Shown: positions 26,209 to 35,712, numbered from the stretch's first letter. The stretch is 64,000 nt of DNA from Chryseobacterium daeguense DSM 19388 (GCF_000430825.1 NZ_AUMT01000002.1:124001-188000), one strand, 5' to 3'. A program made the numbers and translations. The notes: a model not told the origin generated them from the sequence alone.

Positions 26209-27716
26209 TTTAGTTCTAATAAAGGATCAATATATTCTCTGTCGTTGCTCAATCTTGGGACTTTATTTTGCCCGCCAAGCTTACCTTTGGATTCCAGCCA
26301 CTGATAAAAGAGCTTTTCCTTTGCAATATGTACAATTGGCTTTTTCAGTGTAATATTATTGTAGCGTTTTGCTTCATAATCTGAATTTACAGCCTTCAAA
26401 TGCTGGTCAAATGCATTCACAAAACGATCCAGATCATCTGGTTTTCTGCTGAATTCAAAAATCCACTCATGGGCACCGCTTTCATTCTGCTTCATGAAAA
26501 CGGGGGCTCCGGTGAAATCCGTCACGCAGGCCCCGGTTTCTTCACAAGCTTTTGAAAGGGCAGATTCTACATTAGTAATCATCAGCTCTTCTCCAAAAGC
26601 ATTGATATAATGTTTCGTTCTCCCCGTAATTTTTATTCTGAAAGGATTAACGGATGTAAAAATAACCGTATCTCCAATTAAATATCTCCATAGACCGCCA
26701 TTGGTAGTTATAACCATTGCGTAATTCTTTCCGATCTCAACATCCTCAAGGCTTACCACCTTCGGATTGGAAAAATGGAACTGATCCATCGGAATAAATT
26801 CATAAAAGATTCCATAATCCAGCATCAGCAGCATTTCATCACTGTCTGACCTGTCCTGGATTCCAAAAAAGCCTTCTGAAGCGTTATAAATTTCGTAATA
26901 ATTGATGTTTTTACCAATGATACTTTTATACTGCTCCCTGTATGGTTTAAAACTAATACCACCATGAAAGAACACTTCCAGGTTGGGCCACAATTCTGAT
27001 ATATTTTTAACATCAGTTTCCTTTAAAACCCTCTGTAAAAGAACCATCATCCAACTTGGAACGCCTAAAATACTTCCTACATCTTCATTCTTTACTTCGG
27101 ATGTAATGGCTTTCAGCTTGCTTTCCCATTCGCCCATTAAAGAGACTTTTTTGCTTGGAGTAGTGGTAATTTCCACCCAAAAAGGAAGATTATCAATTAA
27201 AATAGCGGATAAATCTCCAAATTTCGTGTTAAAATCAGCATAAAGTTCGGAGCTGCCCCCCAAACGCAGGTTTTTATTAGTAAAAAGCTGATTGTCCGGA
27301 TGGTTATTGGCATAGATAGAAACCATATCCTTCCCTGCTTTCATGTGGCAATATTCCAGGCTTTCCGTAGAAATGGGAATAAATTTGCTCTTGGCATTGG
27401 TGGTTCCCGATGATTTCGCAAAATGCTTGATATAGCCCGGCCAGCTTACATCTTTGTGCCCCTGTCTCGCTCTTTCGATATAAGGCTCCATTTCTTCATA
27501 GGTAACTACCGGAACTTTGTTCTTAAAGTCCTGATAACTTGAAATGGAATTAAAACCATATTTCTTGCCGTATTCCGTGTCTTCGGCGTGAAACAGCTGG
27601 GAAAATAATATACCTTTCTGTGTTTCAATAGGATGATCCATAAAATTCTGAATCTGGTCTATCCTTTGGCGGATAAACCAATTGACCACAGTATTGAAAA
27701 GTGCCTTCGTTGCCAT
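26202..27716 (-). CDS. GH3 auxin-responsive promoter family protein (acyl-adenylating fold)
   Basis: 504 aa with the GH3/ANL features KSSGTTNAKSKFIPIS (P-loop-like), YNASEGFFG and GLWRYLIGDTVIFTS. In plants GH3 enzymes couple amino acids to hormone acids after adenylation; the bacterial substrates are unknown. The protein has the usual length. A perfect -7 element lies 5 nt before the start codon, so the mRNA may have almost no leader. Confidence 0.9.
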   Translation of the reverse strand: MATKALFNTVVNWFIRQRIDQIQNFMDHPIETQKGILFSQLFHAEDTEYGKKYGFNSISSYQDFKNKVPVVTYEEMEPYIERARQGHKDVSWPGYIKHFAKSSGTTNAKSKFIPISTESLEYCHMKAGKDMVSIYANNHPDNQLFTNKNLRLGGSSELYADFNTKFGDLSAILIDNLPFWVEITTTPSKKVSLMGEWESKLKAITSEVKNEDVGSILGVPSWMMVLLQRVLKETDVKNISELWPNLEVFFHGGISFKPYREQYKSIIGKNINYYEIYNASEGFFGIQDRSDSDEMLLMLDYGIFYEFIPMDQFHFSNPKVVSLEDVEIGKNYAMVITTNGGLWRYLIGDTVIFTSVNPFRIKITGRTKHYINAFGEELMITNVESALSKACEETGACVTDFTGAPVFMKQNESGAHEWIFEFSRKPDDLDRFVNAFDQHLKAVNSDYEAKRYNNITLKKPIVHIAKEKLFYQWLESKGKLGGQNKVPRLSNDREYIDPLLELNK

Positions 27717-27721
27717 TACAA

Positions 27722-27729
27722 CAAATATA
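27722..27729 (-). promoter_or_regulatory. Promoter -7 element of the GH3-family gene
   Basis: On the minus strand TATATTTG matches TAnnTTTG, with only TTGTA between it and the ATG. Confidence 0.5.
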
Positions 27730-27911
27730 ATAATAATTGGATTTTCAGAGAATTTTTTGTTGTGTTAAATAAAAATTAAAACTCTTTATCACTTTTTTCT
27801 TAAAATCTGAATTAATTTGTTTTTGGAATATTTAAATAGGCTTGCCATCCGGTACAAATCTAATAGGCTGAGTATAAAAGCAAGCTTTTTTCAAAAGTTA
27901 AAGGAAATGTC

Positions 27912-28018
27912 TGCAACCCTAGCCCGGATTGAAGCATTTGTTTGAGCTCATTCTTGGTTTCGGCGGCGAAGCCGCCGAAACCAAGAATGAGCGAGTGCGA
28001 AAAGCCGGAAATAGCTCC
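27912..28018. repeat. Intergenic repeat element with a 47-nt perfect palindrome
   Basis: Bases 27946-27967 and 27971-27992 are perfect 22-nt inverted copies around GAA (core GGCGGC-GAA-GCCGCC). The flanks, read on the minus strand, run from GGAGCTATTTCCGGC to CCGGGCTAGGG, which resembles the ends of a widespread flavobacterial intergenic repeat as I remember it. The element does not code for protein. Confidence 0.55.
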
Positions 28019-28056
28019 AAAATAATAATAAATGCAATGGTGATCAAAAACAAAAA

Positions 28057-28084
28057 AAACCGCTACAAAATGTAACGGTTTTCT
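28057..28084 (-). terminator. Terminator of the bacilliredoxin gene
   Basis: AAACCG-C-TACA pairs with TGTA-A-CGGTTT; on the minus strand a long T-run follows. Confidence 0.7.
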
Positions 28085-28103
28085 ATTTAAAATTGATTGT
28101 TTC

Positions 28104-28514
28104 TTAGCAATACTCATCGTAAGCAGCCTGAAGGTTTGCAGCGATTGCCCCTGCAGGGTTTCCTTCAATGTGGTGTCTTTCCAGTATATGTACCAGTTCT
28201 CCATCCTTGAAAAGAGCCACACAAGGTGAGCTGGGAGGGAATGGAGCTAAATGCTTTCTTGCCTCTACTACGGCTTCAGTATCAAAACCTGCGAAAACAG
28301 TTGTAAGATGATCAGGTTTTTTATCTCCTGTCAAAGAATATACAACACCCGGTCTTGCCGCTCCAGCCGCACATCCGCACACGGAATTGATTACCAATAG
28401 AGTAGTTCCTGATTGTTTTAATGCTTCTTCTACCTGACTTGGAGTTGTCAGATCTTCGAAACCTTTATCTGTAAGTTCAGCCTTCATAGGCATTACTAAA
28501 TCTTGTGGATACAT
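28104..28514 (-). CDS. BrxA/BrxB family bacilliredoxin
   Basis: 136 aa, thioredoxin-like, with the defining CGC motif in NSVCGCAAGAARPG and ending DEYC. In Firmicutes, BrxA/B remove bacillithiol from oxidised proteins; Bacteroidota members are orthologue-like. Length is normal. A -7 match TAACTTTG lies on the minus strand at 28537-28544. Confidence 0.92.
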   Translation of the reverse strand: MYPQDLVMPMKAELTDKGFEDLTTPSQVEEALKQSGTTLLVINSVCGCAAGAARPGVVYSLTGDKKPDHLTTVFAGFDTEAVVEARKHLAPFPPSSPCVALFKDGELVHILERHHIEGNPAGAIAANLQAAYDEYC

Positions 28515-28946
28515 ATTTTTGTTTTTAAGTCTGTTGCAAAGTTAAACAATTCTTTACTTTTCTTCAATATATAAAAACTATCAGTGCTTTTTGAAATTGA
28601 TAAAGATCGTATGTCGATTATTTAAAAATATTTTGATTTTAACAAATTAAATTAATCAATATTTGATAATTTTTATTAAATTTGAAATGATTCTGAAAAA
28701 CAATGACCATGAAAAAACATTTACACACTTCCCTCAATGTTAATAATCAGTTTAATTTATTGAATAAATAATTTTAAATTGAGCACATTATCAGGAAAAT
28801 AAATGAAGCCCGAAACGTTACGTCTCGGGCTTCTTTAATCAAATCGATATGCAAAGGTTGAATATCCTTGTAAAATAGTTGACGGTGATTGGTTCCCGGT
28901 TGCTAGTTGTTGATGTGGCTATTAACTGGAAATTATCAACAAGCAA
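28515..28946 (+). other. Spacer with a tiny transcription unit
   Basis: TAAATTTG (28677-28684) is a -7 match. It is followed by ATG 28703 or 28709 opening a 20-22 codon frame (MKKHLHTSLNVNNQFNLLNK, stop 28769-28771), and then a terminator hairpin GAAGCCCGA/TCGGGCTTC at 28805-28832. Promoter, short frame and terminator in order suggest a small peptide gene or small RNA. No other signal was seen in the spacer. Confidence 0.35.
28805..28837 (+). terminator. Terminator after the tiny transcription unit
   Basis: GAAGCCCGA (28805-28813) pairs with TCGGGCTTC (28824-28832), with inner pairs ACG/CGT and a trailing TTT. Confidence 0.65.
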
Positions 28947-29393
28947 CTAAGAAAGTAGCTTTTTAGCCATCTCGGAGATACTTTTTCCGTCAGATTTCCC
29001 GGCTAATGTTTTTGATGCTACTCCCATTACTTTCCCTAAATCTTTCATGGATTCGGCGCCGGTTTCAGCGATAATGTTTTTCATTTCTGCTTCCAGCTCT
29101 TCTGCGGAAAGCTGTTTTGGTAAGAATTGCTCTATGATTTTCATCTGCGCCTCTTCCACTTCCGCAAGGTCATTTCTTCCCTGCGCAGTAAACTGATCAT
29201 AAGAATCCTTACGTTGTTTTACCATTCTCTGAAGAATAGCAATTTCCTGCTCTGCTGATACTTCTGCACCAATAGCTTCTGTTTTCAGCAGTAATATCTG
29301 AGATTTTACAGCCCGAAGAGAGTCCAAAGCAACTTTGTCTTTAGCTCTCATCGCTGTTTTTATGGCTTCGTTTATTGTATTTTCTAAACTCAT
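28947..29393 (-). CDS. GatB/YqeY domain protein
   Basis: 148 aa, all-helical YqeY type, with RMVKQRKDSYDQFTAQGR and MGVASKTLAGKSDGK. The domain resembles the tRNA-binding tail of GatB amidotransferase subunits; the role of the free form is unknown. It follows ftsZ in the same direction. Confidence 0.88.
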   Translation of the reverse strand: MSLENTINEAIKTAMRAKDKVALDSLRAVKSQILLLKTEAIGAEVSAEQEIAILQRMVKQRKDSYDQFTAQGRNDLAEVEEAQMKIIEQFLPKQLSAEELEAEMKNIIAETGAESMKDLGKVMGVASKTLAGKSDGKSISEMAKKLLS

Positions 29394-29480
29394 AATTTTA
29401 ATTTGTATTAACGTAAAACGTATTAATGTATTAAAGATTAACTATGTAAGTAAGCAATGAAAATCATTAATACATTTATT

Positions 29481-31391
29481 TTAGTCTACATCCTTATTCA
29501 AAAATCTGTTTTCTCTGATCTGCATGTTTCCGTCGTTATCAGACAGATAAGTATTGATATTCTGGTCTGAAGCATTAGATCCGTCCAGAGAAATGTTTTT
29601 TCTCTTGAATGCAGGCACAGATTCGAACTCACTTGAGCTGTCAAAGTTTTGGTAACGGGAGTTGAATTCTTTTAACTTATTTCTGCGTTCCATTACTCTG
29701 TCCTGATCCACGGTCTTATTCACGAACGTAAATTCTGATTCAGCTGTTTTCGGAGCTTCCGTTTTTTCTTCAACAGACGGCTTAGGTTCTACTATAGGCT
29801 CTTCTTTTAAATGCTGAAAGAAGTGCTCTACTTTCTGTAGAGGTTCTTCCGTAAGCTGGTTCACCCCATTAGAGGTTGTAAACTCTGCTTTTGGCTGTCC
29901 GAAATCAGTTTTTGGCTCGCTTTTAACGGGCTCATTTACAAAAAAGCTGAATTCTACAGGTTTTTCTTCCGAAAAAGAACTTTTAACAGCATTGGACTGT
30001 GGTTCCTCTTTTTTAGTCTCAAAATCAAATTTAAAAGATTCAATTTCCAGATCATTCGGGTCCTCTGCTTCGTCTAAAGAAAACAAGTTGAAAGATTCTT
30101 CCTGCTCTTCGTTTCTCCAGCTCTGAGCCGGATTGTCCAGCGTATCCTCCTCTTTATCAAAGAATTTTATTTCTGTTTTTATTTCCTCCTCCTCAATAAT
30201 CATTTTTTTTTCAACAGCTGAAGAACTGAACTGTGGAGCATCATTGTCTTCATCATCCAGCCTGAAAAGGTTTTTCCCTCCAAAATCATGATTATTATCG
30301 GAAGTTATTTCTCTTTCTTCTCTTGTTTTAAAGGGTGATTCCTTTGGGCTGTCGAAACTGTCATTTAAGCTTATTTTGATCTTTTCAGTAGGTCCCGAAA
30401 ATTTTTTATTGTCATTGGAAAATCCGGTTGCAATTACAAGAACGCTCACAGAGTCGCCCAATTCTTCATCAGCTCCAACCCCGAAAATGATATCCGCAGT
30501 ATTTCCCGCTTCTTTTTGGATATGATCCATAATGATACCGATTTCGTCCATCGTAACCTCTTCTACACCGCTTCTGATCAATAACAGTACATTTTTAGCG
30601 CCTGTAATCTTATTATCATTCAATAATGGGGAATCAAGGGCTTTCCTTACCGCTTCTTCGGCTTTGTTTTCACCTGAAGCCACGCCAGTAGACATCAATG
30701 CCGTTCCGGAATTCTGAAGTACAGATTTAGCATCTCTAAAGTCAATGTTTACATCAAAGTAACCTGTAATAACTTCCGCCATACCTTTTGCAGCGTTGGT
30801 CAAAACTTCATCGGCCTTAGAGAACCCCTGCTTGAACCCAAGGTTCCCGAATTGCTGTCTTAATTTATCATTATTGATGACAATTAATGAGTCAACATTA
30901 TTTCTTAGCTTGTCAAGTCCATTTTCTGCCTGCTCAAGTCTTCTTTTACCTTCAAAGCTGAAAGGAACTGTTACGATACCTACCGTAAGAATACCCATGT
31001 CTTTGGCTACTTTAGCAATTACCGGAGCGGCACCTGTTCCCGTACCACCGCCCATTCCGGCAGTGATGAAAACCATTTTGGTATTTTGCCCCATCGCTGC
31101 TTTAATGTCTTCAATGCTTTCGATAGCGGATTTTTCTCCTACTTCCGGGTCTGCACCTGCGCCCAGCCCTTCCGTGATGGATGTACCTAGCTGTACCTTG
31201 TTGGCAACAGGGTTATTATCTAAAGTTTGAGCATCTGTGTTACAAATCACGAAGTCTACCCCGTGAATCCCTTTTTCGTACATGTGCTTCAGGGCATTGT
31301 TTCCGCCGCCTCCTACACCGATTACTTTGATGATCGATGAATTTCCTTTTGGCAAATCAAATGAAAATCCTTGTGTACCTATATTTTCCAT
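29481..31391 (-). CDS. ftsZ: Cell division protein FtsZ
   Basis: 636 aa. The tubulin-like GTPase part (residues 1-320) has GVGGGGNNAL and the signature GMGGGTGTGAAPV. A long acidic, probably disordered linker of about 290 residues follows, and the protein ends with RENRFLNKDVD, the likely FtsA-binding tip. The linker makes it far longer than E. coli FtsZ (383 aa) but this is usual in flavobacteria. It is the last division gene of the dcw cluster. Confidence 0.97.
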   Translation of the reverse strand: MENIGTQGFSFDLPKGNSSIIKVIGVGGGGNNALKHMYEKGIHGVDFVICNTDAQTLDNNPVANKVQLGTSITEGLGAGADPEVGEKSAIESIEDIKAAMGQNTKMVFITAGMGGGTGTGAAPVIAKVAKDMGILTVGIVTVPFSFEGKRRLEQAENGLDKLRNNVDSLIVINNDKLRQQFGNLGFKQGFSKADEVLTNAAKGMAEVITGYFDVNIDFRDAKSVLQNSGTALMSTGVASGENKAEEAVRKALDSPLLNDNKITGAKNVLLLIRSGVEEVTMDEIGIIMDHIQKEAGNTADIIFGVGADEELGDSVSVLVIATGFSNDNKKFSGPTEKIKISLNDSFDSPKESPFKTREEREITSDNNHDFGGKNLFRLDDEDNDAPQFSSSAVEKKMIIEEEEIKTEIKFFDKEEDTLDNPAQSWRNEEQEESFNLFSLDEAEDPNDLEIESFKFDFETKKEEPQSNAVKSSFSEEKPVEFSFFVNEPVKSEPKTDFGQPKAEFTTSNGVNQLTEEPLQKVEHFFQHLKEEPIVEPKPSVEEKTEAPKTAESEFTFVNKTVDQDRVMERRNKLKEFNSRYQNFDSSSEFESVPAFKRKNISLDGSNASDQNINTYLSDNDGNMQIRENRFLNKDVD

Positions 31392-31498
31392 AATTAGTTC
31401 TTTTAATAATTCATAATTGATAAGCGTGATTAATGATTTTATTTCATGTAATAGATTTAATAATCATCAACTATCACTGATCTTTTATCATTTATATT

Positions 31499-32881
31499 TT
31501 ATTCTACTTCTTCAAAGAATTTTTTTACTTTTTCCATCAGCGACTGCCCGAAAGTGAGTTTTGCCGCTCTTTTTTGTTGCTGTTCGCTTGCTGTTTCCTG
31601 ATGCTGAACGGTCTCTGCCTGCTGAACATTCTCAACCGGGGCTGCTGCCGTTTCAGCTTTTGGCTGGGACTGGGCTTGTTCCTGAACAGGTTCTTCTATT
31701 TCAACATTCTGTTTTTTGTCCCTGATTTTTAAACTTTCCATTAATAATCCAATAGAAGTCGCAAATTCCGGACCTTTAAGATATTGATTTTTATCGTTCG
31801 CAATATATTCATTTGCAAAGCCAATCCTGCTGTCGAAACCTGTTGTATAATTAGCAAGCTGTCTAAGGTGCTTCAGATTTGATCCACCCCCCGTTAAAAC
31901 AATTCCTGCAATCAGTTTTTTCTTTTGCTCGAAGGCTCCGTAAGCTTTTAATTCGGTATTTACCATTTCAAGAATTTCTTCTACTCTGGCGTTGATAATC
32001 TGTGCCAGGGTTTTTAATGAAATTTCTTTATCCGGTCTGCCGTGAAGCCCCGGAATGGTAACATACGTGCTGTCTTTCTCCAATTCAGGAACTGCAGAAC
32101 CGAACTTAACCTTTAATTGCTCGGCATGCTTTTCAATAATTGAACAGCCTTCTTTAATATCTTCGGTAATAATTCCGCCTCCATAAGGAATTACACAGGT
32201 ATGACGGATAATATTGTCTTTGAAAATAGCAATATCCGTGGTTCCCCCACCGATGTCTACAATAGCTACACCGGCTTCTTTTTCTTCTTTCGTAAGAACA
32301 GCTTCTGAAGATGCTAATGGCTCTAAAGTAAGCGCTTCCATTTCCAAACCTGCTTCACGAACACATCTTGCAATGTTTCGGATGCTGCCCATCTGGCCTA
32401 CAACCACGTGGAAGTTAGCTTCTAAACGTTTTCCGTGCATTCCTACAGGCTCCTGAATTTCACCTTCGGAATCCACTTTATATTCTTGTGGAAGTACATG
32501 GATAATTTCTTCACCGGGAAGCATGACCAGCTTCTTGACCTGATCTTTCAATGCTTCAATGTCATCATCTGTAATGAATTTATCCGGATGTTCACGCATA
32601 ATATAATCGGAGTGCTGCAGGGAACGGATGTGTTTCCCGGCAATCCCCACCGTTACTTTACGGATAGGAACTCCAGCGCTGGACTGTGCTTCTGACACGG
32701 CAGCTTTGATTGAATTAATGGTTTGCGATATATTATTCACAATACCTTTGTGAACACCAAGACTCTTAGCCTTCCCAACACCGAGAACTTCTATTTTCCC
32801 GTGTGCATTCCTCCTTCCGACAATCGCGACAATCTTCGTTGTCCCGATGTCCAGACCTACTGAATACTCTTGATTTTCCAT
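31499..32881 (-). CDS. ftsA: Cell division protein FtsA
   Basis: 460 aa, actin-fold ATPase with VGLDIGTTKIVAIVG and IVDIGGGTTDIAIF, a Gln/Ala-rich linker, and a C-terminal amphipathic helix (LMEKVKKFFEEVE) that anchors FtsZ filaments to the membrane. Usual position between ftsQ and ftsZ. Confidence 0.96.
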   Translation of the reverse strand: MENQEYSVGLDIGTTKIVAIVGRRNAHGKIEVLGVGKAKSLGVHKGIVNNISQTINSIKAAVSEAQSSAGVPIRKVTVGIAGKHIRSLQHSDYIMREHPDKFITDDDIEALKDQVKKLVMLPGEEIIHVLPQEYKVDSEGEIQEPVGMHGKRLEANFHVVVGQMGSIRNIARCVREAGLEMEALTLEPLASSEAVLTKEEKEAGVAIVDIGGGTTDIAIFKDNIIRHTCVIPYGGGIITEDIKEGCSIIEKHAEQLKVKFGSAVPELEKDSTYVTIPGLHGRPDKEISLKTLAQIINARVEEILEMVNTELKAYGAFEQKKKLIAGIVLTGGGSNLKHLRQLANYTTGFDSRIGFANEYIANDKNQYLKGPEFATSIGLLMESLKIRDKKQNVEIEEPVQEQAQSQPKAETAAAPVENVQQAETVQHQETASEQQQKRAAKLTFGQSLMEKVKKFFEEVE

Positions 32882-32903
32882 TTGATTATATCGATTTGAT
32901 TTT

Positions 32904-33890
32904 TTATTCTATTTTAACTTTTGCTTTTGTCTTCGGTTTTGATGCCGTAGGTTTCTTCTCTGTTTTTTTAGTTTCCTTTCTGGCTGTTGCCTTTGGTTTG
33001 CTTTCCTTCGGTTTTACTGAAGTTGAGACTGGTTTTTTAGTTTTAGTTTCTTTTTTCGCCTCGGCCGTTTTTGTTTTGACTGCGGCTGTTTTTTTGACAA
33101 ATACCGGAGCTGGGACTTTCGCCAATTCTTTGTTTCCGGCCTTTAAAATGCTGTCATTTTCTTTAAAATACGGGTTTAAAGTGGTTACAATCTGGTTCTG
33201 ATATTTTACAGAAACCATGCTGTATTTCTGTGGATCCTGAAACACAAGATATTTTTCCACAAAAGTTTTAAATCCTTTTACTTTAAAATCAATATTATCC
33301 AGATCTCCAAGCTCAACTTTATAATTTCCTTCGCTGGTCAGAAGATTATAGTCTCCATTGTCTTTAGAAATCCCGATAAAATATTTTTTGCTGAAATCAT
33401 CTTTATCAATTTTCTCCACCAGCTCGGCCAGCTTTTCATATTCCTCTTTTTTCACATTTCCTGTCACCAGTATGCAGGGGTGTGAATATGTTTTTGAAAT
33501 TGGAAATTCTACTCCTTTTTCATCTACATAAAAATCTCTTCCTTCCTTATTTAACCTGAAAACCGGAACTCTTTGCTTAATGTCTAAGTTGAGTTTTCCA
33601 TTTAGGTTTAAATAAACATTCGCACTGTCAACTGCCGGAAGGTTATTAATTTTCTTTTCCAGTGCCGGGATATTAAGGTCTCCTACTTTACCTGAAGGAT
33701 TCTCTTTTTTTACAATCTCACGGATATCTTTCTCATCAATGAAATACACCGGAGTTTTTTCATTCATTTTTACAGAAATTTTATTGTCCGTAATCTTCTG
33801 ACCGCTGAATTTCTTCAAAGAGAAACTCAACAGAAATCCTAGAATGATTACTGTGATGGCAATTTTTAATATTCTGTATTTATTTTTCAT
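32904..33890 (-). CDS. ftsQ: Cell division protein FtsQ/DivIB
   Basis: 328 aa: a short cytoplasmic start, one membrane helix (ITVIILGFLLSFSL), a POTRA-like domain (VYFIDEKDIREIVKKE) and beta domain, then a Lys/Thr/Pro-rich tail of about 65 residues that is absent in E. coli. It bridges early and late divisome proteins. Its ATG overlaps the stop codon of the truncated GxxExxY gene by 4 nt. Confidence 0.9.
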   Translation of the reverse strand: MKNKYRILKIAITVIILGFLLSFSLKKFSGQKITDNKISVKMNEKTPVYFIDEKDIREIVKKENPSGKVGDLNIPALEKKINNLPAVDSANVYLNLNGKLNLDIKQRVPVFRLNKEGRDFYVDEKGVEFPISKTYSHPCILVTGNVKKEEYEKLAELVEKIDKDDFSKKYFIGISKDNGDYNLLTSEGNYKVELGDLDNIDFKVKGFKTFVEKYLVFQDPQKYSMVSVKYQNQIVTTLNPYFKENDSILKAGNKELAKVPAPVFVKKTAAVKTKTAEAKKETKTKKPVSTSVKPKESKPKATARKETKKTEKKPTASKPKTKAKVKIE

Positions 33891-34150
33891 TTTGTTTTTA
33901 AACTTTTTAACGCAATGCTCGCAAAAGCTTTATTTTCAATCAATAAATCTACTCTGAATGCTTTTTCAATTATCAATCCCTCATAATTTACGCTAATATC
34001 TTTTTGACTCTCAATACTTAGCCCGGTATTTCTCAATTCGTAAATCAGGCATTGCTCATAAACATTTTCATAAAGTCCTATCCCAAGTTTACGATGCACT
34101 TTCATTCCTGCATCAAAAACAACTATATTTGATATTTCATTTTCTGTCAT
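33887..34150 (-). pseudogene. Truncated GxxExxY protein gene inserted in the dcw cluster
   Basis: 87 aa with the family signature GIGLYENVYEQCLIYEL. Intact members have about 125 aa and continue after the DLLIENK motif with a VELK-type strand (a nuclease-like fold); here the frame instead reads through a TTGCG...TTGCGTTAAAA spacer into TGA next to ftsQ. About 38 C-terminal codons are missing. AACGCAA-type sequences flank it as imperfect inverted repeats (33908-33924 and 34246-34262). Probably non-functional. Confidence 0.65.
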
Positions 34151-34272
34151 ATTGTGTTTTTAATTACTCTGAAATGATATTTTCAGCTATCATTTGCTGA
34201 GTGAAACGCCTTTGCGAACAGAAAAATATGCAGCATTTATAAATTTTCGTTGCGTTCGTTGCGTTAATTTAT

Positions 34273-35634
34273 TTATAAGTCATTTTTCATCCACTCACAA
34301 ATAGGATCATACAGCGTATCAATATTTCCTGCTCCTACTGTAAGAAGTATGTCAAAATCTTTTTCTTTTATTTTATTGAAAGCTTCATCTAATGTTGAGA
34401 CTTCCTTTTTATCTAATACAACTTTGTCTAATAACCAGCTTGAAGTAATTCCTTCAAAATTTTCCTGAAGCTCTCTTGCAGGATAGATATCTAGTAAAAT
34501 CAATTCATCGGCCTGGCTAAGGCTTTCGGCAAATCCGTCTGCAAAATCTCTTGTTCTGCTGAAAAGATGAGGCTGGAATGCCACCAATAGTTTTTTTTCA
34601 GGGTAAAATGTTCGAATCGAGCTCATCACCGCATTAATTTCTGTGGGATGGTGAGCATAATCATCGATGTAAATTTTACCGTTTTCGTATCTGTGTTTGG
34701 TATATCTTCTTTTAATACCTTTAAAGTTGGCAATCGCTTTTTTCAGAGTTTCGAAACTCACTCCAAGATTGCTTAAAATTGCCAGTGCAACCGTAGCATT
34801 TTCCACATTGTGAATTCCCGGAATTTCCCAGATAAAATCTGTTATTGTTTCAGTTGGAGTATGAAAATCAAAGTAGATTTTATCATTTTCCATTCGAAGG
34901 TTATCTGAGTAATAATCAGCCACTTCGTTTACTGCATACGTAAGATGAGGTCTTCCGATTTCAATTCCTTTTCTTACAAAAAGCTGTTTATCTTCCGGAA
35001 CTAATGCTGCAAATTGTCTGAAACCTTCTTCAATGGTATTTTTATCCCCATAAATATCCAAATGATCTGCATCTGTAGAAGTGATAACCGCCCAATCCGG
35101 AGACAGGTTCAGGAAACTTCTGTCATACTCATCTGCTTCCACAACAGAATATTGCGAGCCGTTGTAAAGGAAATTCGATTTGAAATTCTCAGAGATTCCT
35201 CCTAAGAAACATGAGAATGGCAAATCTGCTTCTTTACACAAATGAGCAACTAATGTAGAGGTTGTTGTCTTTCCGTGAGTTCCCGCAACTGCAATACAGT
35301 CTGTATTTTCAGTGATTAAACCTAAAACTTTTGCACGTTTTAATACTTCAAACTGATTTTCATTAAAATAATCTAAAATCCCCAGTTTTTTAATCGCCGG
35401 AGTATAGATTACCAAAGTCTCTTCCTTTTGAAGCGAAGTAATTCTTCCGTCAATAACGTCTTCAAAAACAATATCAATTCCTTCGTTCATTAAAGCCGTT
35501 GTCAACTTTGTGTTGGTTTTATCATAGCCCAAAACTTTCTTGCCCGAAGCATGGAAATAACGCGCCAAAGCACTCATTCCGATACCTCCGATTCCAACGA
35601 AGTAAAAATTTTGATATGTTTCTAAATTGTTCAT
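34273..35634 (-). CDS. murC: UDP-N-acetylmuramate--L-alanine ligase
   Basis: 453 aa with VGIGGIGMSALARYF at the N-terminus, ATP loop AGTHGKTTTS and DDYAHHPTEI. It adds L-Ala to UDP-MurNAc, the first peptide step of peptidoglycan precursor synthesis, in the cytoplasm. Confidence 0.96.
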   Translation of the reverse strand: MNNLETYQNFYFVGIGGIGMSALARYFHASGKKVLGYDKTNTKLTTALMNEGIDIVFEDVIDGRITSLQKEETLVIYTPAIKKLGILDYFNENQFEVLKRAKVLGLITENTDCIAVAGTHGKTTTSTLVAHLCKEADLPFSCFLGGISENFKSNFLYNGSQYSVVEADEYDRSFLNLSPDWAVITSTDADHLDIYGDKNTIEEGFRQFAALVPEDKQLFVRKGIEIGRPHLTYAVNEVADYYSDNLRMENDKIYFDFHTPTETITDFIWEIPGIHNVENATVALAILSNLGVSFETLKKAIANFKGIKRRYTKHRYENGKIYIDDYAHHPTEINAVMSSIRTFYPEKKLLVAFQPHLFSRTRDFADGFAESLSQADELILLDIYPARELQENFEGITSSWLLDKVVLDKKEVSTLDEAFNKIKEKDFDILLTVGAGNIDTLYDPICEWMKNDL

Positions 35635-35639
35635 TTATA

Positions 35640-35706
35640 TTTAAAATTAAAAGATTAAGTAATTAAGGTATTTAGAGATTTGAAAATATCTTAATCTCTA
35701 AATTTT
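35640..35706. repeat. AT-rich intergenic repeat, copy A (murG-murC spacer)
   Basis: Contains AAAGATTAAG and CTTAATCTCTAAATTTTTTAAT in inverted orientation. Closely similar sequence fills two other dcw spacers (39756-39836, 41098-41170). Confidence 0.45.
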
Positions 35707-35712
35707 TTAATC

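Noticed and set aside
27860..28222. 120-codon minus-strand frame through the palindromic repeat
   Set aside because: It crosses the repeat element, the bacilliredoxin terminator and the antisense-frame end of that gene; translated repeat sequence, not a protein.
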